Shown here one piece after another: positions 24,507 through 35,257 of a stretch of 64,000 nucleotides of DNA. How positions within the stretch are numbered: position 1 is the first letter of the stretch; each line of letters starts with the position of its first letter. This DNA is from JBJXHN01 sp046233135. Its GTDB lineage: Bacteria > Pseudomonadota > Alphaproteobacteria > Rhodospirillales > Rhodospirillaceae. A program made the translations under genes and the position numbers. The DNA is taken from the NCBI GenBank assembly GCA_046233135.1, contig JBJXHN010000002.1, positions 868,001 through 932,000 of the forward strand. The letters are read 5' to 3'. The notes beneath the pieces are model-generated. The model made no database searches, was not told the origin of the DNA, and worked only from the letters and a program-made list of their open reading frames with translations.

Positions 24507-25241
24507 CTAGATGACCATGCCGTAGATCATGACGAAGATCATCGGTGTCAGGCTGGCCAGGGCGATCAGGCCGAAGCCGTCGGTGATCGGATTGCGCCCG
24601 CCGATGGACGAGGCCAGCCCCACCCCCAGCGCCGTGACCAGGGGAACGGTGATGGTCGAGGTGGTGACCCCGCCGCTGTCATAGGCCACGCCGATGATCT
24701 CCGGCGGGGCCACCAGGGTCAGGGCGACGACGATGCCGTAGCCGGTGATGATCATGAATTGCACCGGCCAGCCCTTGAGGATGCGCAGCACCCCCAGCAC
24801 GATGGCCGTGCCCACCGACAGGGCGACGGTGAAGCGCAGGCCGAAGGCATAGCTGTCCCGGGCCGCATCGGTATCGGCGATCTGTCCGGCCCCGGCGGCG
24901 GCGGCGGCGGCCTTGCCGGCCACGGCCGTTAGCGACGGTTCGGCCACCGTGGTGCCGAAGCCCAGGGAAAACGCGAAGATGAACAGCCAGGCCACCGATC
25001 CCTGCCGGGCAAAGGCCCGGGCCAGGGTCTCGCCGAGGGGAAACAGGCCCATCTCCAGCCCCTGAATGAACAGGGCCAGCCCCAGCAAGACCAGAACCAT
25101 GCCGATCAGCACCGGCCCCGGATTGGGCAGGGGCGCCTGTACCACCACCAGCTGGAAAAAGGCGATGACGATGATAATCGGAGTGAGATCGCGCAATGCG
25201 CCGAACAAAAGGCCGAGGAAGGAACGCAGGGCAACGGGCAT
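24507..25241 (-). CDS. DUF1538 membrane protein, first of pair
   Basis: 244 aa, about seven TM helices, paralogous to the next gene: AYDSGGVTTSTITVPLVTALG, GRNPITDGFGLIALASLTP and LGFGTTVAEPSLTAVAG match its motifs. First gene of the run. I chose the ATG that gives MPVALRSFLGLLFGAL; an upstream in-frame ATG would add 38 polar residues with no DUF1538 similarity. Likely forms a heteromeric cation antiporter with the following gene (family knowledge plus inference). Confidence 0.85.
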   Translation of the reverse strand: MPVALRSFLGLLFGALRDLTPIIIVIAFFQLVVVQAPLPNPGPVLIGMVLVLLGLALFIQGLEMGLFPLGETLARAFARQGSVAWLFIFAFSLGFGTTVAEPSLTAVAGKAAAAAAGAGQIADTDAARDSYAFGLRFTVALSVGTAIVLGVLRILKGWPVQFMIITGYGIVVALTLVAPPEIIGVAYDSGGVTTSTITVPLVTALGVGLASSIGGRNPITDGFGLIALASLTPMIFVMIYGMVI

Positions 25242-25662
25242 GAGCGGTGTCCTGGAGGCGGCGTCCCGGGGAGATGAGGTCCGGCGGTGAAGGGTGCGTG
25301 GCGGAAGATTCGGCTGGAACGGGCACACAATGGCCGTCTGCCCGGCCAGGGTCAAGAGGGGGGAGGCATTCCTGCTGCGGCCGCGAAGCGGGTGAGGATG
25401 CGGTCGAAATGATATTATAGAAAAAAGGATGGGTTCAGTGGTTAAGGTTTGGGCGGTTTCCGATTTTGGTCCGGTGCAACGATGTATTACGAAAAAATAA
25501 CGAAAAGTCCTTCTTTACGGTAAGAAATCCCCGATATATCTCGGTGCATGGTCATCGGGATAGGGGCGTCCTATGCATCGAACGGATAGCCGTCGACTTC
25601 CCGTCTACCGGTGTTTTTGGGTGCTTTCGATTGTATGAACCCGTGATGATTGGATTTTGGCG
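25242..25662. other. intergenic region between the DUF1538 operon and the first chemoreceptor
   Basis: The left part holds the divergent promoter of the minus-strand operon. From about 25400 the sequence is AT-rich. CCCCGAT (near 25527) and ATCGGG (near 25554) plus GTGCAT/ATGCAT pairs could fold into a leader structure in the chemoreceptor transcript. No known riboswitch consensus was recognised; in particular the GEMM-I core is absent. Confidence 0.4.
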
Positions 25663-27144
25663 ATGGGCTTTCTGACGTCGAACAAGGCGAACGAACGGGA
25701 CGCGCTGCTTGCGGCCCTGATGGACTCGCAGGCGGTCATCGAATTCGACAGGGACGGAACAGTGCTGTCGGCCAACGGCGTCTTCCGGACCATCATGGGC
25801 TATGACGAGGCGGAGATCCGGGGTAAGAGCCACAGCCTGTTCCTGCCGCCCGAGGCCCGCGACGGTGCGGCCGGCCGTGCCTTCTGGGACCGGTTGCGCG
25901 GTGGCAGCCGCGAGGCGGGCCGCTACAAGCGGGTCACCAGGGAGGGCAAGGAGGTCTGGCTGGAGGCGTCCTACAACCCGATCCGGGACCGGTCCGGCGC
26001 GGTGGTGAAGGTGGCCATGTTCGCCGTGGATGTGACGGAACGCCACCTTCAGGGCCTGGAATGGAAAGGGCTGGTGGACGGCATCGACCGTGCCCAGGCG
26101 CTGATCGAATTCACCCTGGACGGCACGATCCTGACCGCCAACGCCAATTTCCTGAAAGCCATGGGCTATCAACTGGAGGAGATCCGGGGCAAGCATCACC
26201 GCATATTTGTGCCCGGCGATTACGCCGCCGGCCGGGAATACGCCGACTTCTGGCGGGCCCTGGGGCGCGGTGAGTACCAGGCCGGCCAGTTCCGGCGCCT
26301 GGGCAAAGGCGGCAGGGAGGTGTGGATCGAGGCGTCCTACACCCCCATCCTGGACGGCGACGGCAAGCCCTACAAGGTGGTCAAGTTCGCCACTGACATC
26401 ACCACCCAGGCCGATTTGCTGAAGAACCTGAAGACACTGATCGACGTCAACTTTTCCGAGATCGGGGCGGCATTGGACGCCACGAAGGAACGGGCCGACC
26501 AGTCCGGCGGGGCGGCGGATGGCGCGTCCTCCAATGTGGATATGGTGGCCTCTGCGACCGAGGAACTGGCGGCGTCCATCGCCGAGATCTCGTCGAGCAT
26601 GGCCAATTCCCAGACGGCGGCCAGCGGCGCCTTTTCGGAGGCGGAAACCGCCGACGGGGCCGCCCAGCGCCTGGCCGATGCGACCACGGCGATGACCGGG
26701 ATCATCGGCCTGATCCAGAATATCGCCGGGCAGATCAACCTGCTGGCGCTGAATGCCACCATCGAATCCGCCCGGGCGGGGGATGCCGGCAAGGGCTTCG
26801 CTGTGGTGGCCAACGAGGTGAAAACCCTGGCCAATCAGGCCGCCAAGGCCACCGAGCAGATCTCTCAGGAAATCGAGCGGGTGCAGGGGATTTCCGAAGA
26901 GGTGGTGGCGACCCTGGCCTCCATCCGCAATTCGGTGGAACAGGTGCAGAGCTATGTGGCCGCCACCGCCTCGGCCGTCGAAGAGCAGAGCGCGGTGACC
27001 CGCGACATGTCGGCCAATATGCAAAGTGCGTCGTCATCGGTGACCAGCATCACCAGCAATGTGACGGATATTGTCGCCGCCATTCAGCAGGTGGATGCCG
27101 CCGTGACCCGCACTCGGGAAGCCGCCGAGGTGCTGGCGCGATAG
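25663..27144 (+). CDS. soluble chemoreceptor, PAS-PAS-MCP (BdlA-like), copy 1
   Basis: 493 aa without TM helices or HAMP. PAS1 about 20-125 (AVIEFDRDGTVLSANGVFRTIMGY), PAS2 about 142-248 (ALIEFTLDGTILTANANFLKAMGY), MCP signalling helices about 260-493. The hairpin tip lies near 347-385: IIGLIQNIAGQINLLALNATIESARAG-type sequence followed by KGFAVVANEVKTLANQAAKATEQI. It should signal through CheA/CheW from the cytoplasm, the PAS domains sensing redox, oxygen or a ligand. The architecture and length match BdlA of Pseudomonas, a biofilm dispersal receptor. First of three tandem paralogues, each with its own terminator. Confidence 0.92.
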   Translation: MGFLTSNKANERDALLAALMDSQAVIEFDRDGTVLSANGVFRTIMGYDEAEIRGKSHSLFLPPEARDGAAGRAFWDRLRGGSREAGRYKRVTREGKEVWLEASYNPIRDRSGAVVKVAMFAVDVTERHLQGLEWKGLVDGIDRAQALIEFTLDGTILTANANFLKAMGYQLEEIRGKHHRIFVPGDYAAGREYADFWRALGRGEYQAGQFRRLGKGGREVWIEASYTPILDGDGKPYKVVKFATDITTQADLLKNLKTLIDVNFSEIGAALDATKERADQSGGAADGASSNVDMVASATEELAASIAEISSSMANSQTAASGAFSEAETADGAAQRLADATTAMTGIIGLIQNIAGQINLLALNATIESARAGDAGKGFAVVANEVKTLANQAAKATEQISQEIERVQGISEEVVATLASIRNSVEQVQSYVAATASAVEEQSAVTRDMSANMQSASSSVTSITSNVTDIVAAIQQVDAAVTRTREAAEVLAR

Positions 27145-27208
27145 CGCTTCCGGAGTAGCTGCATTCCGGGGAAGCGATTTCTTGCACTCTGAAGATGCTT
27201 TGCATTTC

Positions 27209-27243
27209 GCGACGGGTCTGGCGGGGCTCGCCAGACCCGTCGC
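27209..27243 (+). terminator. terminator after chemoreceptor copy 1
   Basis: A perfect 15-bp stem: GCGACGGGTCTGGCG (27209-27223), loop GGGCT, CGCCAGACCCGTCGC (27229-27243), followed by GTCATTTTG. Confidence 0.9.
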
Positions 27244-27327
27244 GTCATTTTGCCGTCTCGGAGGGAATTTTTGCCGGAAATCAGCCTTGGGGTTGCGAGC
27301 TGCGGCTCCATTCTTCCGAAACGCTGT

Positions 27328-27343
27328 TGGCACGCTTCTTGAT
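27328..27343 (+). promoter_or_regulatory. candidate sigma-54 promoter before chemoreceptor copy 2
   Basis: TGGCACG-CTTC-TTGAT matches the -24/-12 consensus TGGCACG-N4-TTGCW except for one base in the -12 element. It lies 87 bases upstream of the ATG. If used, an enhancer-binding activator would control this receptor. Confidence 0.4.
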
Positions 27344-27429
27344 GTGATCCAGGCAGGTCAGGCGCCGTAAAAGAGAACGACCATTGAGCGCCTGTTGTTT
27401 TCTCACAGCAAAGAAGTGGATATCTCCCC

Positions 27430-28911
27430 ATGGGCCTGTTGACCTCCCAGAAAGCATATGAACGCGAAGCGCTGCTGAGCGCCGTCATGGAGGCGCAGGC
27501 GGTGATCGAGTTCGACATGAACGGCGTGATCCTGTCCGTCAATCCGGTGTTCGAGAAGGTGATGGGCTATTCCCTGGCCGAACTGGTGGGGAAGAATCAC
27601 AGCCTGTTCGTCACCGCCGAAGACCGCCAGGGCGGTGCCTACAAGGCCTTCTGGGACAGGCTGCGCAGTGGCCAGCGGGAAATGGCGCGCTACAAGCGCC
27701 TGGCCAAGGGCGGGCGGGAGGTCTGGCTGGATGCCTCCTATAACCCCATCCGGGACCGGGCGGGCAATTTGGTCAAGGTGGTCAAGTTCGCCTCGGATGT
27801 CACCGAGCGCCAGACCCGCAACGCGGAGCTGAACTGCCTGATGGACGGGCTGAACCGGTCTCAGGCGATGATCGAGTTCGCTCTGGACGGCACGGTGCTG
27901 ACGGCCAATCAGAATTTTCTGGACTGCCTGGGCTACCGGCTGGAGGAGATCAAGGGCAAGTCGCATCGGATGTTTGTTGGGGCCGACTATGCCCGCAGTG
28001 CCGAATATGACGCGTTCTGGAAGACCCTGCGCAGCGGCAAGTTTCATTCCGGCCAGTTCAAGCGCGTGAGAAAGGATGGCAAGGAGGTGTGGATCGAGGG
28101 GACCTACAACCCGATCCTTGATGCTGACGGCCGTCCTTACAAGGTGGTCAAATTCGCTCGCGATATTACCGAGCAGGAGCAGTTGCTCTCCGACCTGAAG
28201 ACATTGATCGATGTGAATTTCGCCGAGATCAATGGCTCGCTGGCCGAAACCCGGACACGGGCGGGCAATGCCGACGCTGCGGCCCATGACGCCTCGGCCA
28301 ATGTGAACATGCTTGCCTCGGCCACCGAAGAACTGGCGACGTCCATTGCCGAAATCGCATCGAGCATGGCCAATTCCCACGCCGCCGCCCGGGGGGCGCG
28401 GGAGAAGACGGATAACGCCGGCGATGCGGCCCAGCGTCTCGCCGAGGCAACCACCGCCATGACCGGGATCATCGGCCTGATCCAGAACATCGCCGGGCAG
28501 ATCAACCTGCTGGCGCTCAATGCCACCATCGAATCCGCCCGCGCCGGTGATGCGGGCAAGGGCTTCGCTGTGGTGGCCAACGAAGTGAAAACCCTGGCCA
28601 ATCAGGCCGCCAAGGCAACCGAGCAGATTTCCCAGGAAATCGCGCGGGTGCAGGGGGTCTCGGACGAGGTGGTCGCCACCCTGGGCGAGATCCGCGCGTC
28701 TGTGAGCGATGTGCAGGAATATGTGTCCGCCACGGCGTCTGCCGTCGAGGAACAGAGCGCGGTGACCCGCGATATGTCGGCCAACATGCAGGGCGCGGCC
28801 GGAGCGGTGGTCACCATATCCTCCAACGTCGCCGATATCGGTGCGGCTGTGGGACAGGTGGAGAACGCGGTTCAGCGCACCCTGGACGCCGCCGCCATAT
28901 TGACGCGGTAA
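27430..28911 (+). CDS. soluble chemoreceptor, PAS-PAS-MCP (BdlA-like), copy 2
   Basis: 493 aa, the same domain order and register as copy 1. PAS1 about 20-125 (AVIEFDMNGVILSVNPVFEKVMGY), PAS2 about 142-248 (AMIEFALDGTVLTANQNFLDCLGY), MCP tip near 347-385. The tip is almost identical to copy 1 at DNA level, while the PAS domains and the stretch after PAS2 have diverged, so sensing is probably different but output shared. Weak ribosome-binding site. Confidence 0.92.
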   Translation: MGLLTSQKAYEREALLSAVMEAQAVIEFDMNGVILSVNPVFEKVMGYSLAELVGKNHSLFVTAEDRQGGAYKAFWDRLRSGQREMARYKRLAKGGREVWLDASYNPIRDRAGNLVKVVKFASDVTERQTRNAELNCLMDGLNRSQAMIEFALDGTVLTANQNFLDCLGYRLEEIKGKSHRMFVGADYARSAEYDAFWKTLRSGKFHSGQFKRVRKDGKEVWIEGTYNPILDADGRPYKVVKFARDITEQEQLLSDLKTLIDVNFAEINGSLAETRTRAGNADAAAHDASANVNMLASATEELATSIAEIASSMANSHAAARGAREKTDNAGDAAQRLAEATTAMTGIIGLIQNIAGQINLLALNATIESARAGDAGKGFAVVANEVKTLANQAAKATEQISQEIARVQGVSDEVVATLGEIRASVSDVQEYVSATASAVEEQSAVTRDMSANMQGAAGAVVTISSNVADIGAAVGQVENAVQRTLDAAAILTR

Positions 28912-28932
28912 GGCGCGAGAGGGCCTTTGTTG

Positions 28933-28975
28933 AAAGCCGAGAAATATTGCGATTTCGCAATGGTTCTCGGCTTTT
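28933..28975 (+). terminator. terminator after chemoreceptor copy 2
   Basis: AAAGCCGAGAA (28933-28943) pairs with TTCTCGGCTTT (28964-28974), with an inner ATTGCGA/TCGCAAT stem; a T-rich tail follows. Confidence 0.85.
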
Positions 28976-29344
28976 GTTTCCGAGTCGCAAGGAAAGGATG
29001 CAGGCCTCCGGACCCGGATGTGCGGATCACTCACCTTCTAGGGGTTTTCGGCATTATTCAAAATGATGCCGGTCATTGTCGTATTCGCGGGCTATAGACT
29101 ATGGATTTGAGAAGTAAAGATTCTGCCATATAAAGTAGTATTGGGTCTAGGGGGTCAACATTTCGCTGCAAAAATTCACAGAAAGAAACTTTCTTTCCTA
29201 GGACGAAAGGCCTGCTGTCTTCCTCCTACTGGCTCCGGCATTGTTACCCGCAGAGTTCGTGGCGTACAATGGCTGATGTGATGGTTGCCGTTTCGCGGAA
29301 TGGCCGCTGTCGCGCTATCTAAATTCCCGGGTGGAGACAAGACT
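28976..29344 (+). other. intergenic leader of chemoreceptor copy 3
   Basis: No gene is seen. The region is AT-rich around 29060-29200. TGGC-N7-TTG at 29230-29243 (TGGCTCCGGCATTGTT) has sigma-54 spacing but two mismatches. GGAG precedes the ATG of the receptor at good distance. Confidence 0.35.
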
Positions 29345-30832
29345 ATGTTATTTTTTGCATCGCAGCAGACTTTGGAGCGAGACGCATTGCTGGCTGCGGT
29401 GAAGGGAACGCAGGGCGTTGTGGAATTCGACATTAACGGTATTTATCTAGAAGCCAACGAAACCTTTCTGAAGATTATGGGCTATGACGCGGCGGAGCTG
29501 GCGGGCAAGCACCACAGCCATTTCGTGCCGAAGACCATGCGCGAGTCCGCCGCGTACACGGCCTTTTGGGAACGCTTGCGGAAGGGGATTGCGGAAACGG
29601 CGCGGTTCAAACGGATCACCAAGTCGGGCCGGGAGATCTGGTTGCAGGGATCGTATTGTCCGATCCGGGGCCGGTCGGGGGCGGTGGTCAAGGTGGTGAA
29701 GTTCGCCCTGGATGTCACCGACCAGGTGACCGAACTGGCCGACCTGCGCGGGCAGGCCGCCGCCATCGACCGGGTCCAGGGCACCATCGAGTTCGATCTG
29801 GACGGAACCGTGCGGACGGCCAACAAGAACTTCCTGGACCTGCTGGGCTACCGGCTGGAAGAGGTCAAGGGCAAGCCTCACCGTCTGTTCGTCGCGCCGG
29901 ACTATGCGGCGTCGGAGGACTACCGGCGCTTCTGGCGGGAACTGGCGGAGGGCACGTTCCATTCCGGCCAGTACCGCCGGATTGGCAAGGGGGGGAAGGT
30001 CGTGTGGATCGAGGCGTCCTACAACCCGATCTTCGATGCGGACGGGACGGCTTATAAGGTTATCAAGTTTGCCACGGATATCACCGAGCAAGTCGACCAT
30101 CTGGATGATCTGAAGACGATGATCGACGTGAACTTCGGCGAGATCGACACGGGGCTGGAACAGACCCGCCGCGAAGCGACCGGGGTGACCCGGGCCACTG
30201 ACGACGCGTCGTCGAACGTTAATATGGTGGCCGCCGCTTCGGAAGAACTGGCGGCGTCCATTGCCGAGATTTCCGCCAGCATGGCCAATTCCCGGCAGGC
30301 GGCGGACGGGGTGTCGGAGCGGGCCGGAGAGGCTTCTGGCGCGGCCTCCCGGTTGTCGGAGGCGGCGGCAGCCATGGGCGGGATCGTCGGCCTGATCCAG
30401 AACATCGCCGGACAGATCAACCTGCTGGCGCTCAACGCCACCATCGAATCGGCGCGCGCCGGGGATGCGGGCAAGGGCTTTGCGGTGGTGGCCAACGAGG
30501 TGAAGAACCTGGCCAATCAGGCGGCCAAGGCGACCGAAGAGATTACCCAGGAGATCGCGCGGGTCCAGACCGTCTCCGACGATGTGGTCGGCAGTCTGAC
30601 GGCCATTCGGGAGGCCGTGACCCAGGTGCACGAATACGTCACCACGACGGCATCGGCGGTGGAAGAGCAGAGCGCGGTGACCCGCGACATGTCGGCCAAC
30701 ATGCAAAGCGCGGCCTCGTCGGTTTCGGGCATTGCCGACAACGTGCGGGGCATCATGACGGCGGTGTCCGATGCGGAAAGCGCCATGAGCCGTACCCGCA
30801 CCGCCGCCGAAGTGCTGGTCCGCCAAGTGTAG
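29345..30832 (+). CDS. soluble chemoreceptor, PAS-PAS-MCP (BdlA-like), copy 3
   Basis: 495 aa, same layout: PAS1 (GVVEFDINGIYLEANETFLKIMGY), PAS2 (GTIEFDLDGTVRTANKNFLDLLGY), MCP tip near 347-385 with IVGLIQNIAGQINLLALNA. It starts MLFFASQQTL instead of MG[FL]LTS[NQ], the most diverged N-terminus of the three. GGAG 8 bases upstream supports this ATG over one 20 codons earlier. The C-terminal residues ETLVRQV-like end lacks the CheR-docking pentapeptide. Confidence 0.92.
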   Translation: MLFFASQQTLERDALLAAVKGTQGVVEFDINGIYLEANETFLKIMGYDAAELAGKHHSHFVPKTMRESAAYTAFWERLRKGIAETARFKRITKSGREIWLQGSYCPIRGRSGAVVKVVKFALDVTDQVTELADLRGQAAAIDRVQGTIEFDLDGTVRTANKNFLDLLGYRLEEVKGKPHRLFVAPDYAASEDYRRFWRELAEGTFHSGQYRRIGKGGKVVWIEASYNPIFDADGTAYKVIKFATDITEQVDHLDDLKTMIDVNFGEIDTGLEQTRREATGVTRATDDASSNVNMVAAASEELAASIAEISASMANSRQAADGVSERAGEASGAASRLSEAAAAMGGIVGLIQNIAGQINLLALNATIESARAGDAGKGFAVVANEVKNLANQAAKATEEITQEIARVQTVSDDVVGSLTAIREAVTQVHEYVTTTASAVEEQSAVTRDMSANMQSAASSVSGIADNVRGIMTAVSDAESAMSRTRTAAEVLVRQV

Positions 30833-30901
30833 TCGGGGCGGAGGCGCACCATTCGTCCGGTCTGCGGCCGCAGTTTTTTCGATACGCTTTTGAAATCGTC
30901 A

Positions 30902-30950
30902 AATACCCCGCTTGTTGTTTCGTTCCGTTGTCGAACCGGCGGGGTATTCT
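30902..30950 (+). terminator. terminator after chemoreceptor copy 3
   Basis: ATACCCCGC (30903-30911) pairs with GCGGGGTAT (30939-30947), followed by TCTTCT. The loop is long (27 bases). Confidence 0.65.
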
Positions 30951-30994
30951 TCTGCCGAATGGCAAGATAGGGTCTTTCGTCTATACAGAAAAAA

Positions 30995-31019
30995 CGGCGG
31001 CTGACCGAGTCAGCCGCCG
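30995..31019 (-). terminator. minus-strand terminator downstream of uvrB
   Basis: CGGCGGCTGA / TCAGCCGCCG, a perfect 10-bp stem with loop CCGAG. Its plus-strand left flank is AAAAA, so on the minus strand it ends in a T-run. It would end uvrB transcription about 260 bases after the stop. Confidence 0.75.
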
Positions 31020-31276
31020 GAAGTCTAACGTGGAAGTGAAGGCTAAAGACACCGAAAGGAGGGCCGCCACAGGGCGACCGGTCTCCAATTGGTCAAATTT
31101 TTTATACAATATCTCTAAATGCGGAGCAATAGATCGTCGGCTATAGAGGAGGTTATTCCATAGGCAGGCAGGGGATATGGGACGGCAACCATCCGTGGGG
31201 GCCATTCTGTCCGGGAGGCTGTCCGCGCATGGCCGTTTCTAGCCGTCGCCAGGATGAGGGGGCGCGAAGGGCAGAA
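31020..31276. other. long 3' region behind uvrB, no gene recognised
   Basis: About 255 bases between the uvrB stop and the minus-strand terminator. AT-rich around 31090-31130. A 74-codon frame on the minus strand begins at 31205 but has no ribosome-binding site and no recognisable motif. A processed 3' UTR-derived small RNA is conceivable but not shown. Confidence 0.35.
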
Positions 31277-33454
<2,178 letters not shown>

Positions 33455-33593
33455 AGGATGATCCCGGCGCCGGAGCCAGTCCCCCAGGGTCTTTGTTGCC
33501 CTCTTGTGCCTTTCGCCAGGGAGGGTCATGGTGGGGCCGGTTTGCTGTCCTTGTAACGTACCGTGCCGAGGCCCTCTCCCGGGGGCGGCCGCG

Positions 33594-35117
33594 ATGGAGG
33601 AGATTGCGCGATCCATGGTGGTCGGTCGTGACTCTCGGGAGCCCCGCCCGCCGGCGGGCCTGAAGCTGGGCGTGGTCGAGCTGGGACCCGTCCTGATGCT
33701 GCTGGGCGGGCTGGTGGCGGCCATGGGCGTGTCAATGGTGGTGCCGCTGCTGGTGGACCTGCTGGTCCATAACCGCGACTGGGTGGGGTTCCTTCAGGCG
33801 GGCCTGCTGGCCATCTGCGTCGGCAGCCTGCTGGTGGCGGCCACCTATCGCCGGCCCATCACCCTGTCCCTGCGCCAGGGGTTCCTGCTGACCGCCCTGG
33901 CCTGGGTGGCGCTGAGCCTGGTGGGCAGTTTGCCCTATATGCTGGCCACGCCGCAGATGACCTTTTCCGACGCCATGTTCGAATCCGTCTCCGGCCTGAC
34001 CACCACCGGTTCCACGGTGATGGCGGGGCTGGACACCACGGCACCGGGCATCCTGTTCTGGCGGGCCTACGAGCAATGGCTGGGCGGCATCGGCATCATC
34101 GCCATGGCCATCGTCCTGCTGCCGGTGCTGCGCGTCGGCGGCATGCAGCTGTTCCGCATGGAAAGTTCCGACACCACCGACAAGGGCGCCCTGCGCATCA
34201 GCCAGATCGGCATGGCCCTGGTCAGTGTCTACCTGGGGCTGACCGGGGTGATCGCCCTGGGCTACCTGTTCGCCGGCATGAGCGCCTTTGATGCGGTCTG
34301 CCACGCCTTTTCCACCATCTCCACCGGCGGATACGCCAATTATGACTCGTCGATGGGCCATTTCGGGCCGGTGATCCATTGGATCGCCGTGGGCGGGATG
34401 ATCGCCGGATCAGTGCCGTTCCTGCTGTACTGGCAGGTCCTGCGCGGACAGCCCTGGCGGTTCTGGCGCGATGCCCAGGTGCGGATGCTGATCGTTTTTC
34501 TGGTGTGCAGCTGGGTGGTGATGGGCGGCTGGCTGAGCTGGACCACCGGCCGGCCGCTGTTCGAGGCGGTCACCTCCGCCGCCTTCAATATCACCTCGGT
34601 GGTCACCACCACGGGCTATGCGTCGGAGGACTACACCCTGTGGGGTTCCTTCGCGGTGCTGTTCTTCCTGCTGATCACCTTTGCCGGGGGCTGCACCGGG
34701 TCGACGTCCGGCGGGGTGAAGATGTTCCGCTGGCTGGTGGCCTGGATGGTGCTGGACGCCCACGTCCGCCGCCGCTTCCTGCCCCATGCGGTGATCCTGT
34801 TCACCATCAACAACCGCACGGTGGACGAGGACGTGCAGACTTCGGTCGTGCTGTTCTTCTTCGCCGTCAGTGCGGTGATCTGCTTCAGCGCCATGGCCAT
34901 CGCCTTTTTCGGCGTCGACTGGGTGACCGCCCTGACCGGGGCGATCCAGGCGGTCAACAACGTCGGGCCGGGTCTCGGCGACGTGATCGGCCCGGCCGGC
35001 AACTTCGCCACCCTGCCGGACCCGGCGAAGTGGATTCTCGCCATGGCCATGCTGCTGGGGCGGCTTGAGGTGTTTACCTTCCTCGTTCTGATTTCGCGCT
35101 CGTTCTGGAGGACTTAG
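33594..35117 (+). CDS. trkH: TrkH-family potassium uptake protein
   Basis: 507 aa, about ten TM helices with four pore loops. Selectivity-filter-like glycines occur at ESVSGLTTTGSTV, AFSTISTGGYAN, NITSVVTTTGYAS and AVNNVGPGLGD. GGCTGSTSGGVKMFRW follows the third loop. Moves K+ inward together with a TrkA-type regulator, which is not in the window. Start uncertain: an ATG 21 bases downstream is also possible. It diverges from uvrB. Confidence 0.92.
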   Translation: MEEIARSMVVGRDSREPRPPAGLKLGVVELGPVLMLLGGLVAAMGVSMVVPLLVDLLVHNRDWVGFLQAGLLAICVGSLLVAATYRRPITLSLRQGFLLTALAWVALSLVGSLPYMLATPQMTFSDAMFESVSGLTTTGSTVMAGLDTTAPGILFWRAYEQWLGGIGIIAMAIVLLPVLRVGGMQLFRMESSDTTDKGALRISQIGMALVSVYLGLTGVIALGYLFAGMSAFDAVCHAFSTISTGGYANYDSSMGHFGPVIHWIAVGGMIAGSVPFLLYWQVLRGQPWRFWRDAQVRMLIVFLVCSWVVMGGWLSWTTGRPLFEAVTSAAFNITSVVTTTGYASEDYTLWGSFAVLFFLLITFAGGCTGSTSGGVKMFRWLVAWMVLDAHVRRRFLPHAVILFTINNRTVDEDVQTSVVLFFFAVSAVICFSAMAIAFFGVDWVTALTGAIQAVNNVGPGLGDVIGPAGNFATLPDPAKWILAMAMLLGRLEVFTFLVLISRSFWRT

Positions 35118-35138
35118 GAGTTCAGTTCCGGAATGTAT

Positions 35139-35240
35139 GCCGCCTCATTAGCCCTGCCCCGTCCAGAGTTGGATGTTGCCCCCATGGGAACATTCTTCGC
35201 GGCAGTTTTCTCGCCGTCGCGAAGAGCCCAATGAGGCGGC
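35139..35240. repeat. nested palindromic element between trkH and the OLD gene
   Basis: Outer arms GCCGCCTCATT (35139-35149) and AATGAGGCGGC (35230-35240) are perfect. Inside are TGTTGCCC/GGGAACA (about 35173-35193) and CTTCGCG/CGCGAAG (35195-35201, 35218-35224). This three-stem layout of about 100 bp lies between convergent genes. It could be a bidirectional terminator, a miniature mobile element or a structured RNA. Confidence 0.6.
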
Positions 35241-35257
35241 GGTGAAGCGCTAGGAGG

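Noticed and set aside
25400..25662. c-di-GMP riboswitch in the chemoreceptor leader
   Set aside because: Stem-like pairs exist, but the conserved GEMM core sequences could not be found.
25466..25675. 69-codon upstream frame before the first chemoreceptor
   Set aside because: No ribosome-binding site and it overlaps the receptor start; composition is not protein-like. A leader peptide role cannot be fully excluded.
30981..31205. 74-codon minus-strand gene behind uvrB
   Set aside because: No ribosome-binding site, no motif, and it runs through the terminator hairpin.
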